From contig CACLGJ010000010.1 of assembly GCA_902606445.1 (NCBI GenBank), positions 1 to 37,745 of the forward strand: a stretch of 37,745 nucleotides of DNA, given 5' to 3'. Source of the stretch: an uncultured Pelagibacteraceae bacterium. GTDB lineage: Bacteria > Pseudomonadota > Alphaproteobacteria > Pelagibacterales > Pelagibacteraceae. The position numbers were made by a program, and so were the translations under genes. The notes beneath the pieces were generated by a model, which ran no database searches, was not told where the DNA came from, and saw nothing but the letters and a program-made list of their open reading frames with translations. Of this stretch, positions 17,308-24,792 are shown one piece after another (positions within the stretch are counted from its first letter, which is position 1; each line of letters starts with the position of its first letter).

Positions 17308-17808
17308 ATGATAGTAAATATAGCATTATTAACTGTTACGGATACAAGAACAATAGATAATGATAAATCTGGGGCAATCCTTGTAAAAAAAATTGAAGAA
17401 GCAAAACATAATTTAATTGATCGAAAAATTTGCAAAGATGATAAGAATGATATTGTTATAATTCTTAAAGATTGGCTAAAGAATAATCAGATTGATATTA
17501 TTATTACTACAGGGGGAACAGGTTTGACTGGTCGAGATATTACACCTGAAGCATTAGAAGAGATAGCTGATAAACAAATCCCTGGGTTTGGAGAAATTTT
17601 TAGATTTTTAAGCCTAAAGACAGTTGGAACATCTTCAATTCAATCGAGAGCATGTGCTGTCTTAGCTAAGGGGAAATATATTTTTGCTTTACCAGGATCC
17701 TCTGGTGGAGTTACAGATGCATGGGAAGGTATCTTAAAATATCAATTGGATGCTAATCACAAACCCTGTAATTTTATTGAATTGATGCCAAGATTAAAAG
17801 AAAAATAA
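17308..17808 (+). CDS. moaB: Molybdopterin biosynthesis protein MoaB/MogA-type
   Basis: A 166-residue MoCF-domain protein that adenylylates molybdopterin or serves a related step in molybdenum cofactor synthesis. Its N-terminal VNIALLTVTDTRTIDNDKSG and the signature TTGGTGLTGRDITPEA (residues 67-82) match MoaB. FALPGSSGGVTDAWEGIL follows. The only obvious Mo enzyme in this window is MsrP at 21625-22524, 4 kb away. The gene ends 6 bp before the methyltransferase gene. MogA is the close alternative. Confidence 0.92.
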   Translation: MIVNIALLTVTDTRTIDNDKSGAILVKKIEEAKHNLIDRKICKDDKNDIVIILKDWLKNNQIDIIITTGGTGLTGRDITPEALEEIADKQIPGFGEIFRFLSLKTVGTSSIQSRACAVLAKGKYIFALPGSSGGVTDAWEGILKYQLDANHKPCNFIELMPRLKEK

Positions 17809-17814
17809 TTTTAT

Positions 17815-18531
17815 ATGTTTTTAGTAAAATTCTTACAATCCAAGATTATAAGATTATTAAACAGCAAGAAAATTCTTAGGATTTTTTTTTACTATCATAA
17901 GTTTTTTAATAATAAAGGATTAAAGGACATTGGATTTGATTTCTCAAATAAAAAAAATAGAAAATTTATTGTTCAAGATATAATTAATAAACAAAATTAT
18001 AGCAGTTATCTTGAAATAGGGTGTTTTGATGATGAATTATTTGACGCCATAAAAATAAATCGTAAAGTTGGTGTAGATCCAGTAACAGGTGGCACAGAAA
18101 GACTTACAAGTAATCAATTTTTTTATAAAAACAAAGAATATTTTGATTGTATCTTTATTGACGGTCTTCACACTTTCAAACAAGTGAAAAAAGATATTGA
18201 AAATTCTCTCAAGTTTTTAAATAAAGACGGAATTATTTTAATTCATGATTGTTTACCTAATAATTTTTATGAACAGGCGACACCAAGATGTCAATTTACG
18301 TGGAATGGAGATGTTTGGAAAGCTATTGTTGAATGTAGAACAAATAAGGATCTAGATGTTTATACATGTTATGCTGATTTTGGAATTGGTATAATCTTTA
18401 ATAGACCAAATAAAAATTTACTAAAATATAAAAGTTCAAATTTTTCGAAAATAAAATTTATAGATTATCATAAAAACCCCTATGATTTGATGAATATAGT
18501 AGAATATGAAAAGTTAAAAAATATCATTTAA
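17815..18531 (+). CDS. Class I SAM-dependent methyltransferase-like protein
   Basis: A 238-residue protein with a Rossmann-type SAM site: motif I is YLEIGCFDDELFDAI, the acidic second strand is RKVGVDPVTGG, and FDCIFIDGLHTFKQVKKDIENSLKFL plus GIILIHDCLP follow, as in the Methyltransf_24 group. The first 50 residues are basic. The HDCLP histidine-aspartate is typical of methyltransferases found with polysaccharide genes, and a glycosyltransferase lies 2 kb away. The target is unknown. Its stop codon lies in the loop of the terminator hairpin at 18517-18549. Confidence 0.75.
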   Translation: MFLVKFLQSKIIRLLNSKKILRIFFYYHKFFNNKGLKDIGFDFSNKKNRKFIVQDIINKQNYSSYLEIGCFDDELFDAIKINRKVGVDPVTGGTERLTSNQFFYKNKEYFDCIFIDGLHTFKQVKKDIENSLKFLNKDGIILIHDCLPNNFYEQATPRCQFTWNGDVWKAIVECRTNKDLDVYTCYADFGIGIIFNRPNKNLLKYKSSNFSKIKFIDYHKNPYDLMNIVEYEKLKNII

Positions 18532-18549
18532 ATTATTTTTGATATTTTT
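18517..18549. terminator. Bidirectional AT-only terminator hairpin candidate
   Basis: AAAAATATCA (18517-18526) and TGATATTTTT (18540-18549) form a perfect 10-bp stem around a 13-base loop. Both convergent stop codons (18529-18531 and 18533-18535) sit in the loop. The stem has a single G-C pair, but on either strand it ends in a T-run, so it could work in both directions. Confidence 0.5.
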
Positions 18550-18778
18550 CTTTCCACTCTGAATAGGGCATACCATATATATGCTCTCTAGCTTCTAGAT
18601 CTGAAATAGAAACACCTTTTTTTTCAGCTTCCTCTCTAAACCATCTTGATAAACAATTTCTGCAAAAACCAGCTAAATTCATAAGATCAATATTTTGAAC
18701 ATCTTTTCTTTCATCAAGATGCTTTAATAATCTATCAAATGTGGCTGACTGTAATTCTTTATTTTTATCTTTGTTCAT
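18533..18778 (-). CDS. DUF1244-family protein
   Basis: A short cytoplasmic protein of 81 residues from the ATG at 18778. A second ATG lies directly before it (18779-18781), so the start could be one codon earlier. The conserved core reads HLDERKDVQNIDLMNLAGFC, then RNCLSRWFREEA, the hallmark of DUF1244, whose function is not known. The frame is open a further 19 codons upstream, but a TATAAT element (18788-18793) lies in that extension, so the shorter start is chosen. With that promoter the mRNA would start at or next to the ATG. Confidence 0.85.
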   Translation of the reverse strand: MNKDKNKELQSATFDRLLKHLDERKDVQNIDLMNLAGFCRNCLSRWFREEAEKKGVSISDLEAREHIYGMPYSEWKEKYQK

Positions 18779-18895
18779 CATTAAAATATTATACACATTT
18801 TTACTAAGCACAAGATATAGGTATAATACAATCATTAGTAGAATTAAAATATTTATATAAGTAGATCTAATATATTTTTTTTGTTTAAATTAAAA

Positions 18896-19096
18896 ATGGC
18901 TACTAAAAGAAATAAAAAAGCCAAAAAAAAAAAAGCTAAGACCAAAAAGAAAAAATCTAAGTTGGTCCATAGATCTAGAAAAACAAAAATAAATAAAAAA
19001 GTTAGGACAAAAAAGTCTGATACTAAGAAGCGTTCTAAAAAATCTAGAAAAAATAATAAGCTTAAAAACACTAACAAACAAAGAGGAGAAAAAAAA
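18896..19096 (+). other. Lysine-rich reading frame continuous with the aldehyde dehydrogenase gene
   Basis: From the ATG at 18896 a 67-codon stretch runs in frame, without a stop, into the aldehyde dehydrogenase. It is over half Lys/Arg, in runs such as [16 protein letters not shown], similar to bacterial histone-H1-like tails. Lys codons alternate AAA and AAG and are broken up by Ala, Thr, Ser, Val and His, which looks coding rather than a mere poly-A tract. It may be a real N-terminal nucleic-acid- or polyanion-binding tail, a separate upstream product, or an artefact of the shared frame. The good internal Shine-Dalgarno favours separate initiation of the enzyme. Confidence 0.5.
19082..19088 (+). 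promoter_or_regulatory. Internal ribosome binding site deciding the aldehyde dehydrogenase start
   Basis: AGAGGAG followed by an 8-base A-rich spacer and ATG (19097) is one of the better Shine-Dalgarno sequences in the window. No comparable sequence precedes the upstream ATG at 18896. This is the reason for placing the enzyme start at 19097. Confidence 0.7.
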
Positions 19097-20641
19097 ATGA
19101 GTGCAGAAACAATGAAAGTATCGTCTGTATTAGATACATCTCATTTAAAGGTTAAATTTCCATTTAAATCAAAATATGGAAACTACATTAATGGAAAATT
19201 TGTAGAACCTAAATCTGGCAAGTATTTTGACAATCCTAGCCCGATTTCAAATGAAATAATCTGTTCAGTAGCACGATCAAATGACAAAGATGTAGATGCA
19301 GCATTAGATGCGGCTCATGCAGCTTTTAAAGAATGGGGAAAAACTGACATCACTACTAGATCAAATATAATGATGAAAATAGCCGATGTTTTAGAAAAAA
19401 ATCTAGACTTACTTGCAACAGCAGAATGTTTGGATAACGGAAAGCCGATAAGAGAATGTATGGCAGCCGATTTACCTTTAGTAATCGATCACTGGAGATA
19501 TTTTGCGGGAGTAATAAGAGCAGAAGAAGGTTCAGTTGCTGAGATAAGTAATTCACAATACTCTTATAATATACCAGAACCTTTAGGTGTAGTTGGTCAG
19601 ATAGTTCCATGGAATTTTCCATTATTAATGGCGACATGGAAACTTGCTCCAGCTTTAGCAGCAGGTAACTGTTCAGTTTTAAAACCAGCAGAACAAACTC
19701 CAGCTTCCATAATGGTAATGATGGAACTCATCGGTGATTTATTACCTCCAGGAGTTGTAAATATAGTAAGTGGTTTTGGACTTGAAGCAGGAAAACCTTT
19801 GGCTTCATCTAAAAGAGTTGCTAAAGTTGCTTTTACTGGTGAAACTTCAACTGGAAGATTGATCATGCAGTATGCTGCTCAAAATATCATTCCAATCACA
19901 TTAGAGTTAGGTGGTAAATCTCCTAATATCTTCTTTGCAGATATCATGGATAAAGATGATGATTTCCTAGACAAGTGTGTTGAAGGTTTTGTGATGTTTA
20001 ACTTAAACCAAGGTGAGGTATGTACTTGTCCAAGTAGAGCATTAGTCCAAGAATCTATTTATGATAAATTTATGGAAAAATGTATCGCTAGAACAAAAGC
20101 TGTTGTCCAAGATAATCCATTAAAAATGGAAACTATGATTGGCGCACAGGCTTCAGTTGAGCAAATGGAAAAGATTAAATCTTATCTAGATCTTGGTAAA
20201 AAAGAAGGTGCTAAAGTTCTTACTGGAGGAGGTGTTGGTAAACTTAATAGCGGATTGGAAAAAGGTAATTATATCCAACCTACAATTTTTGAGACCAACA
20301 ATAAATCTCGTATTTCTCAGGAGGAAATATTCGGCCCAGTAGTGTCTGTAATTAAATTTAAAGATGAGGCAGAAGCTTTAGAAATAGCTAATGATACTCT
20401 TTATGGTTTAGGTGCAGGTGTTTGGACTAGAAATGGAAACATTGCTTACAGAATGGGAAGAGCAATTCAAGCAGGAATTGTGTGGACTAATTGTTATCAC
20501 GCTTATCCAGCTCACTCTCCATTTGGTGGTTACAAACAATCAGGCGTTGGAAGAGAAACTCACAAAATGATGCTTAGTCATTATAGACAGAATAAGAATC
20601 TTCATGTTTCTTATGCTGAAAAAAAATTAGGCTTCTTTTAA
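19097..20641 (+). CDS. NAD-dependent aldehyde dehydrogenase (AldB/ExaC type)
   Basis: A 514-residue aldehyde dehydrogenase that oxidises acetaldehyde or related aldehydes to the acid. Catalytic Cys309 sits in [14 protein letters not shown], Glu270 in LELGGKSP, and the cofactor-binding PWNFPLL and KPAEQTP blocks are present. The C-terminal [20 protein letters not shown] and the final [10 protein letters not shown] closely resemble E. coli AldB and Pseudomonas ExaC. The DUF779 gene downstream is a frequent partner of this type, which strengthens the call. The frame continues upstream for 67 lysine-rich codons from ATG 18896; see that entry. Annotated here from the ATG with a clear Shine-Dalgarno. 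Confidence 0.92.
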   Translation: MSAETMKVSSVLDTSHLKVKFPFKSKYGNYINGKFVEPKSGKYFDNPSPISNEIICSVARSNDKDVDAALDAAHAAFKEWGKTDITTRSNIMMKIADVLEKNLDLLATAECLDNGKPIRECMAADLPLVIDHWRYFAGVIRAEEGSVAEISNSQYSYNIPEPLGVVGQIVPWNFPLLMATWKLAPALAAGNCSVLKPAEQTPASIMVMMELIGDLLPPGVVNIVSGFGLEAGKPLASSKRVAKVAFTGETSTGRLIMQYAAQNIIPITLELGGKSPNIFFADIMDKDDDFLDKCVEGFVMFNLNQGEVCTCPSRALVQESIYDKFMEKCIARTKAVVQDNPLKMETMIGAQASVEQMEKIKSYLDLGKKEGAKVLTGGGVGKLNSGLEKGNYIQPTIFETNNKSRISQEEIFGPVVSVIKFKDEAEALEIANDTLYGLGAGVWTRNGNIAYRMGRAIQAGIVWTNCYHAYPAHSPFGGYKQSGVGRETHKMMLSHYRQNKNLHVSYAEKKLGFF

Positions 20642-20659
20642 ACTTAAATATTATATACT

Positions 20660-20684
20660 GGCCCATGATTCTAAATTATGGGCC
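20660..20684 (+). repeat. Strong hairpin between the aldehyde dehydrogenase and DUF779 genes
   Basis: GGCCCAT (20660-20666) pairs perfectly with ATGGGCC (20678-20684). The inner bases ATT/AAT extend the helix across one G-U pair to 11 bp with a CTA loop. No T-run follows, so it is not a standard terminator. It lies 11 bases before the DUF779 start and includes an alternative in-frame ATG (20678) in its right arm. It could stabilise mRNA ends, act as a processing site, or dampen translation. Confidence 0.7.
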
Positions 20685-20695
20685 GGATATCAAAA

Positions 20696-21049
20696 ATGAA
20701 AGTTTCAGCTACACATTCTGCATTAAATCTACTTTCTGAATTAAAGGAAAAGTATGGTGAAAAATTAATGTTTCATCAATCTGGAGGCTGTTGTGATGGC
20801 AGTGCGCCAATGTGTTTTCCCGAAGGGGAGTTTCCATTAGGTGATAACGATGTGAAGTTAGGCGAAATTGGTGGAGTTCCTTTTTACATGAATGCAGATC
20901 AATATGAAAAATGGAAACATACAGATTTAACTATTGATGCAGTAAAAGGTATTGGTGGAATGTTTTCTCTAGATAACGGGACAGGAAAAAGATTTTTAAC
21001 TAAATCTGAAATTTGTCTGGTAGTTGACAACGAAGACAAAAAAAATTAA
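20696..21049 (+). CDS. DUF779-family protein, partner of the aldehyde dehydrogenase
   Basis: A protein of 117 residues from the ATG at 20696. An in-frame ATG at 20678 is rejected as start because it is buried in a strong hairpin and the family begins with the V-S-A-T helix. The core MFHQSGGCCDGSAPMC with Cys32-Cys33 and Cys40 is the DUF779 signature, and GVPFYMNADQYEKWKHTDLTI follows. The biochemical role of DUF779 is unknown to me. The cysteine cluster suggests metal or redox chemistry, and the gene is often found next to ExaC/AcoD aldehyde dehydrogenases, as here. Its stop interlocks (TTAA) with the convergent msrQ stop. Confidence 0.88.
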   Translation: MKVSATHSALNLLSELKEKYGEKLMFHQSGGCCDGSAPMCFPEGEFPLGDNDVKLGEIGGVPFYMNADQYEKWKHTDLTIDAVKGIGGMFSLDNGTGKRFLTKSEICLVVDNEDKKN

Positions 21050-21618
21050 GTACTTTTATTAAATTTAATTCTAAAACTTAAAAGAAACAAAAGAATAATC
21101 AAATAAATTAATGGTTTAAAAAAAATTGTTTTTGAAAGCCATATAAAGTGCAAAGAACCAAAAATTGCAATTATATATGTCAATCTGTGCAATCTTTTCC
21201 AATTATGTCTTAATAATCTTAACATTTTATCTGATGAAGTGATTGCAAGTGGAATCAATAGAAGCCAGGCAGAAAAACCAATAAATACGAATTTTTTTTT
21301 CAGAACGTCATTGATTAATGGTTCAAAGTCAAATCTATAATCAAGTCCAACGTAACTCAACATATGAATAGAAGCATAAAAAAAAGCGAATAAACCAAGC
21401 ATTCTTCTAAATTTAATCCACTCAAGTGATTTTGTGATTTTTTTGAGAGGAGTCATTGAAAGAGTTAAAAGAATAAAAATTAAAGTACATTCTCCAAAAT
21501 GATTTATGATTCTGTCAACAGGTTCAGGACCTAATTTGTTATAGAATATTTGATAAGTTATTATGTAAATAGGCCAAAGTGATAATAAGAAAACAGTAGG
21601 CTTTGAATAATTTTTCAA
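21046..21618 (-). CDS. msrQ: MsrQ, haem-binding membrane subunit of methionine sulfoxide reductase
   Basis: A 190-residue inner-membrane protein with about six hydrophobic helices, of the ferric-reductase-like family. It passes electrons from the quinone pool or flavins to periplasmic MsrP. Candidate haem ligands are the histidines in IINHFGECTL, YASIHMLSYVG and HRLTYIIAIFGSLHFIWL. The typical TLSMTPLKK loop is present. It starts 6 bp after the msrP stop, the usual msrP-msrQ order. Confidence 0.92.
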   Translation of the reverse strand: MKNYSKPTVFLLSLWPIYIITYQIFYNKLGPEPVDRIINHFGECTLIFILLTLSMTPLKKITKSLEWIKFRRMLGLFAFFYASIHMLSYVGLDYRFDFEPLINDVLKKKFVFIGFSAWLLLIPLAITSSDKMLRLLRHNWKRLHRLTYIIAIFGSLHFIWLSKTIFFKPLIYLIILLFLLSFRIKFNKST

Positions 21619-21624
21619 TTTACT

Positions 21625-22524
21625 TTAATAATTCTTTTTAAGGTCCATTCCATTATAAAGATAAGCAACTTCATCTCCATAACCATTAAACATTAAAGTT
21701 TTAATTCTTGGAGCTAAAATACTTTCTCCAATTACTCTTTCGGTTGCTTGAGACCATCTTGGATGGTCAACTTCGGGATTTACATTTGAGTAAAAGCCAT
21801 ATTCTCTTGGTGAAGCATTTTTCCATGCAGTATTTGGCATTTTTTCTGTTAATCTAATTTTAACAATAGATTTTGCACTTTTAAAACCGTATTTCCATGG
21901 AATAAATATTCTTAATGGCGCACCATTTTGATTGGGTAAAGGTTTTCCATATAAACCAGTTACAACAGTTGTGAGAGGATGCATCGCCTCATCAATTCTA
22001 AGACCTTCTATGTAGGGCCAGTTTAAAACAGGATATCTCTGACCAACCATCTCATCAGGATTATAAACAGTTTCAAATTCAACAAATTTTGCTGATGATT
22101 TAATCTCAACTTTGTCTAGTAATTTACTTAATGAAAATCCAAACCATGGAATAATCATAGACCAACCTTCTACACATCTAAGCTTAAGAATTCTTTCCTC
22201 AGATTTAATAGATAAAACTTCCTCAATCGAAAGTTCTAATGGTTTTTCAACATGACCCTCAATTTTAATGTTCCAAGGTCTTGTAGTAAAATTTTTTGCT
22301 CTTCTATGAGGATCACTTTTACCAGTGCCAAATTCATAATAGTTGTTATATGTTGTAATATCTTCATAGCTAGTTGGTTCATTTGGAATCTTAGCTTTAG
22401 CATTAATTAAAGGAATAGAACTTATTGATAGTGCCCCTAATCCATAGCCCATAGATTTAATAAAAGATCTTCTTTTATTATAAATTCTTTCTGGAGTAAT
22501 TTCTGAATATTTAAATTTTTTCAT
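21625..22524 (-). CDS. msrP: MsrP, periplasmic molybdoenzyme repairing oxidised methionine
   Basis: Reduces methionine sulfoxide in periplasmic proteins. It is 299 residues with a twin-arginine signal (KRRSFIK at 17-23, followed by a hydrophobic stretch to about 42), so it should be folded with its molybdopterin before Tat export. The Mo-ligating cysteine is Cys117 in LRCVEGWSM. The NGAPLRIFIPWKYGFKSAKSI block is characteristic. A molybdenum cofactor gene (moaB) lies 4 kb upstream. A Tat system is required but is not in this window. Confidence 0.95.
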   Translation of the reverse strand: MKKFKYSEITPERIYNKRRSFIKSMGYGLGALSISSIPLINAKAKIPNEPTSYEDITTYNNYYEFGTGKSDPHRRAKNFTTRPWNIKIEGHVEKPLELSIEEVLSIKSEERILKLRCVEGWSMIIPWFGFSLSKLLDKVEIKSSAKFVEFETVYNPDEMVGQRYPVLNWPYIEGLRIDEAMHPLTTVVTGLYGKPLPNQNGAPLRIFIPWKYGFKSAKSIVKIRLTEKMPNTAWKNASPREYGFYSNVNPEVDHPRWSQATERVIGESILAPRIKTLMFNGYGDEVAYLYNGMDLKKNY

Positions 22525-22580
22525 TTATAAGATTAAATTTAATCACTTTATTTTTTATAGAAATCTTAATATGGTTATTC

Positions 22581-22586
22581 TATAAT
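22581..22586 (+). promoter_or_regulatory. -10 element for the PhyH-like gene
   Basis: A perfect TATAAT lies 19 bases before the ATG at 22606. No convincing -35 is found at the proper distance, so the promoter is only partly defined. It occupies the 81-bp divergent gap with msrP. Confidence 0.4.
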
Positions 22587-22605
22587 TTATTTTAACATAA
22601 ATAAT

Positions 22606-23439
22606 ATGAGTAAATTAGTATCAAATTTTGAAATAAACAAATTTAAAGAGGATGGAGCAGTACTTCTTAAGAATAAATTTGATATTAGTTGGATAAAAAA
22701 ACTTCAAAAGGGTATCCAAAACGGTAAAAATAATCCTAGCCCAAGATATGTAAATCATACTAAAGATAAATCACTTCCTGGATATCATGAAGATTTTTGG
22801 ACTTGGGATTTGCATGATGAGTTCAAGGATTTTGTTTTTAATTCACCAACACCTAAAATTGCTGCTGAACTTTTAAATGCTAAAAGGATTAATTTAGTGA
22901 TGGATAATTGGTTTTTTAGAGAAGCAGGCTGTAAATCGTCAGCACCTTTTCATCATGATATATCTTACTTTGATTTTGAAGGATCAATGTGCGTACTATG
23001 GATACCACTTGAAGCTGTTAAAAAAGAGGATGGAATTGCATGGGTTAAGGGATCCCATTTATGGAATAGATTATTTCTAAGAACAAGATTTAATGATGGC
23101 CACCATGTAGATGGTGAAGCTGGTATTGTAAACGGAAAAAAATATGAATTAACTCCAAACATATTAGAAAACAAAAATGATTATGAATTTTTGCAATGGG
23201 ATCTAGAAGTAGGTGATTGTATCTATTTTGATATGAGAACTCTTCATGGTGGACTTAGTTCCGTAACTCCAAAACAAGATGTTGCTAGGTATACTTTAAG
23301 AATGGCAAAAGAAGACTCTAGGATTATTTATAGAGGAGACTGGGCTAGAGAAGAAAGAGCCATCATGGAAGATAATGGTTATAAAAATGGTGATGATTTA
23401 TCTGGTAAAATGTTTCCAACTCTATTCGAAACCAATTAA
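22606..23439 (+). CDS. Phytanoyl-CoA dioxygenase (PhyH) family oxygenase
   Basis: A 277-residue Fe(II)/2-oxoglutarate oxygenase of the double-stranded beta-helix fold. The iron triad is visible: HxD at His116-Asp118 (FHHDISYFDF) and distal His214 (RTLHGGLSS), with Arg228 or Arg232 as the 2OG anchor. LWIPLEAVKKEDGIAWVKGSH is typical PhyH sequence. The family hydroxylates lipids, amino-acid derivatives, phosphonates and other small molecules, so the substrate stays open. A PanB-like gene follows after 63 bp and could be co-transcribed. Confidence 0.85.
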   Translation: MSKLVSNFEINKFKEDGAVLLKNKFDISWIKKLQKGIQNGKNNPSPRYVNHTKDKSLPGYHEDFWTWDLHDEFKDFVFNSPTPKIAAELLNAKRINLVMDNWFFREAGCKSSAPFHHDISYFDFEGSMCVLWIPLEAVKKEDGIAWVKGSHLWNRLFLRTRFNDGHHVDGEAGIVNGKKYELTPNILENKNDYEFLQWDLEVGDCIYFDMRTLHGGLSSVTPKQDVARYTLRMAKEDSRIIYRGDWAREERAIMEDNGYKNGDDLSGKMFPTLFETN

Positions 23440-23502
23440 TTTCCAGCAAATAGTTATGAAAATTATAAGGCTTTCAATAGTAATTTTTGTTAAGCTTTAG
23501 TT

Positions 23503-24315
23503 GTGAACAAAAATAATTTTAGTAATTTTGGACTTACAGTTTTTGATTTAAAAAAACTTAAGGGAAAAAGAAAGATTAAGTTTGTTCAGATTGATACTTT
23601 AGACCAAGGACTTGCGGCTAAAGAAGCTGGTATTGAAATGATAGGAACTAGTTATGAGCAATTCAAAACTCATTTTCCTAAACAGCTAAAAGGGGTTCAT
23701 TTTCAATTTGGATTAAGATGGGGAAACCAAGCTAGTGCAGAAGAAGCTTTGAGAGCTTCAATGAAAGCCATGAATGATGGTGCACAATCAATTTATTGCC
23801 CCATGAGTCCTTCAGTAGTTGAAGTTTTATCTAGAGAAGGAATACCAGTCATTGCTCATGTAGGATTAATTCCACCAAAAATTACTTTAACTGGTGGTTA
23901 TCGAGCAGTTGGAAAATCTTTTGATGAAGCAAAAATGGTTTGGGAAACTGCAAAAAGATACGAGTCAGCGGGAGCTTTTGCTATTGAATTAGAAGTTGTT
24001 CCTGGAAAACTTGCGTCTGAAATTACAAAAAGAACTTCCTTATTTACTATTTCTCTAGGATCCGGATCAAAATGTGATGCTCAATATCTTTTCTCAGCAG
24101 ATATTTTAGGAGAAAAAAATGACTTTCTTCCTAGACATGCAAAAAGGTATAAAACTTTATTTAAGGAACATGATAGAATTCACAATGAGAGAATAAATGC
24201 TTATAAAGAATTTATTAATGATGTAGATAATAACTTATTCGAAGATAAAAAATATTCAGTCTCAATGGATGATGAAGTTTTAAATAAATTAATAAACTTT
24301 ATAGATAAAAAATAA
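23503..24315 (+). CDS. PanB-like protein lacking the metal ligands
   Basis: A 270-residue homolog of ketopantoate hydroxymethyltransferase. The C-terminal half is clear: GIPVIAHVGLIPPKITLTGGYRAVGK, AGAFAIELEVVP (Glu164 aligning with the family catalytic glutamate) and GSGSKCDAQ. The first half is not: where PanB has VGDS with its metal-binding Asp, this has IGTS (47-50); the second Asp region reads VHFQFGL; and LEGG is replaced by CPMS. All three usual metal-ligand positions are thus lost. It starts at GTG with no clear Shine-Dalgarno. It should not be assumed to make ketopantoate. Confidence 0.75.
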   Translation: MNKNNFSNFGLTVFDLKKLKGKRKIKFVQIDTLDQGLAAKEAGIEMIGTSYEQFKTHFPKQLKGVHFQFGLRWGNQASAEEALRASMKAMNDGAQSIYCPMSPSVVEVLSREGIPVIAHVGLIPPKITLTGGYRAVGKSFDEAKMVWETAKRYESAGAFAIELEVVPGKLASEITKRTSLFTISLGSGSKCDAQYLFSADILGEKNDFLPRHAKRYKTLFKEHDRIHNERINAYKEFINDVDNNLFEDKKYSVSMDDEVLNKLINFIDKK

Positions 24316-24325
24316 ATTAATCAGA

Positions 24326-24354
24326 ATAACTTCCAGTCCGCAGCTGGAAGTTAT
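24326..24354. terminator. Bidirectional terminator-type hairpin
   Basis: ATAACTTCCAG (24326-24336) and CTGGAAGTTAT (24344-24354) form a perfect 11-bp inverted repeat with a 7-base loop. It lies between two convergent stop codons (24315 and 24361). There is no long T-run, but its place and stability fit a shared terminator or 3'-end stabiliser. Confidence 0.75.
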
Positions 24355-24360
24355 ATAAGT

Positions 24361-24687
24361 TTAGCCTGCAGGTTTGTATCCAGACATTGATTTTGCAGCT
24401 TGTTCAGCAGCTTTACCCATATCCATTTCTTCAAGAATAATCATATTCTCAACTGTGCCACTTGCCTCTACAGCTAATTTAACACCTGCGAAATTTTCAA
24501 AAGGCATATCACCAGAAGTTACTGCACAAAAATCATACTGACCTCTTGTTATTGCAAAAGATTCTAATTTTCCTCCAGCAGATTCAGTAAGAGCTTTTAC
24601 AGCTGCAGATCTATCTTGTTTTGGATCTTTAATAAAACCTTGAAAAGCTTTTGCGGTATAATTACCCATTACAATGTATTTAGTCAT
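24361..24687 (-). CDS. GYD-domain protein
   Basis: A 108-residue protein with the ferredoxin-like GYD domain: MTKYIVMGNYTAKAFQGFIKD at the start, a central AGGKLESFAITRGQYDFCAV (where the family name motif G-x-Y-D is seen), and LEEMDMGKAAEQAAK near the end. The domain is common, small and functionally undefined. A perfect GGAGG Shine-Dalgarno 6 bases before the ATG suggests strong translation. It is flanked by a strong terminator and by a 105-bp divergent gap, so it is probably monocistronic. Confidence 0.88.
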   Translation of the reverse strand: MTKYIVMGNYTAKAFQGFIKDPKQDRSAAVKALTESAGGKLESFAITRGQYDFCAVTSGDMPFENFAGVKLAVEASGTVENMIILEEMDMGKAAEQAAKSMSGYKPAG

Positions 24688-24792
24688 TAATCCTCCATTA
24701 TTTATAGAAATAACAATAACATTTATTTAAGATTAATTAATGTGCAATAATTACATAGTAGACACAACCATATGTAGTGTTAGATTGCAAAA

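Noticed and set aside
18853-19081. Phe/Leu-rich minus-strand open frames opposite the lysine-rich segment
   Set aside because: They are the reverse complement of AAA/AAG runs (TTT/CTT) and have no ribosome site or family resemblance. The plus-strand frame explains them.
23440-23502. Regulatory element between the PhyH-like and PanB-like genes
   Set aside because: The 63-bp gap contains no clear hairpin, promoter pair or Shine-Dalgarno; nothing can be claimed.
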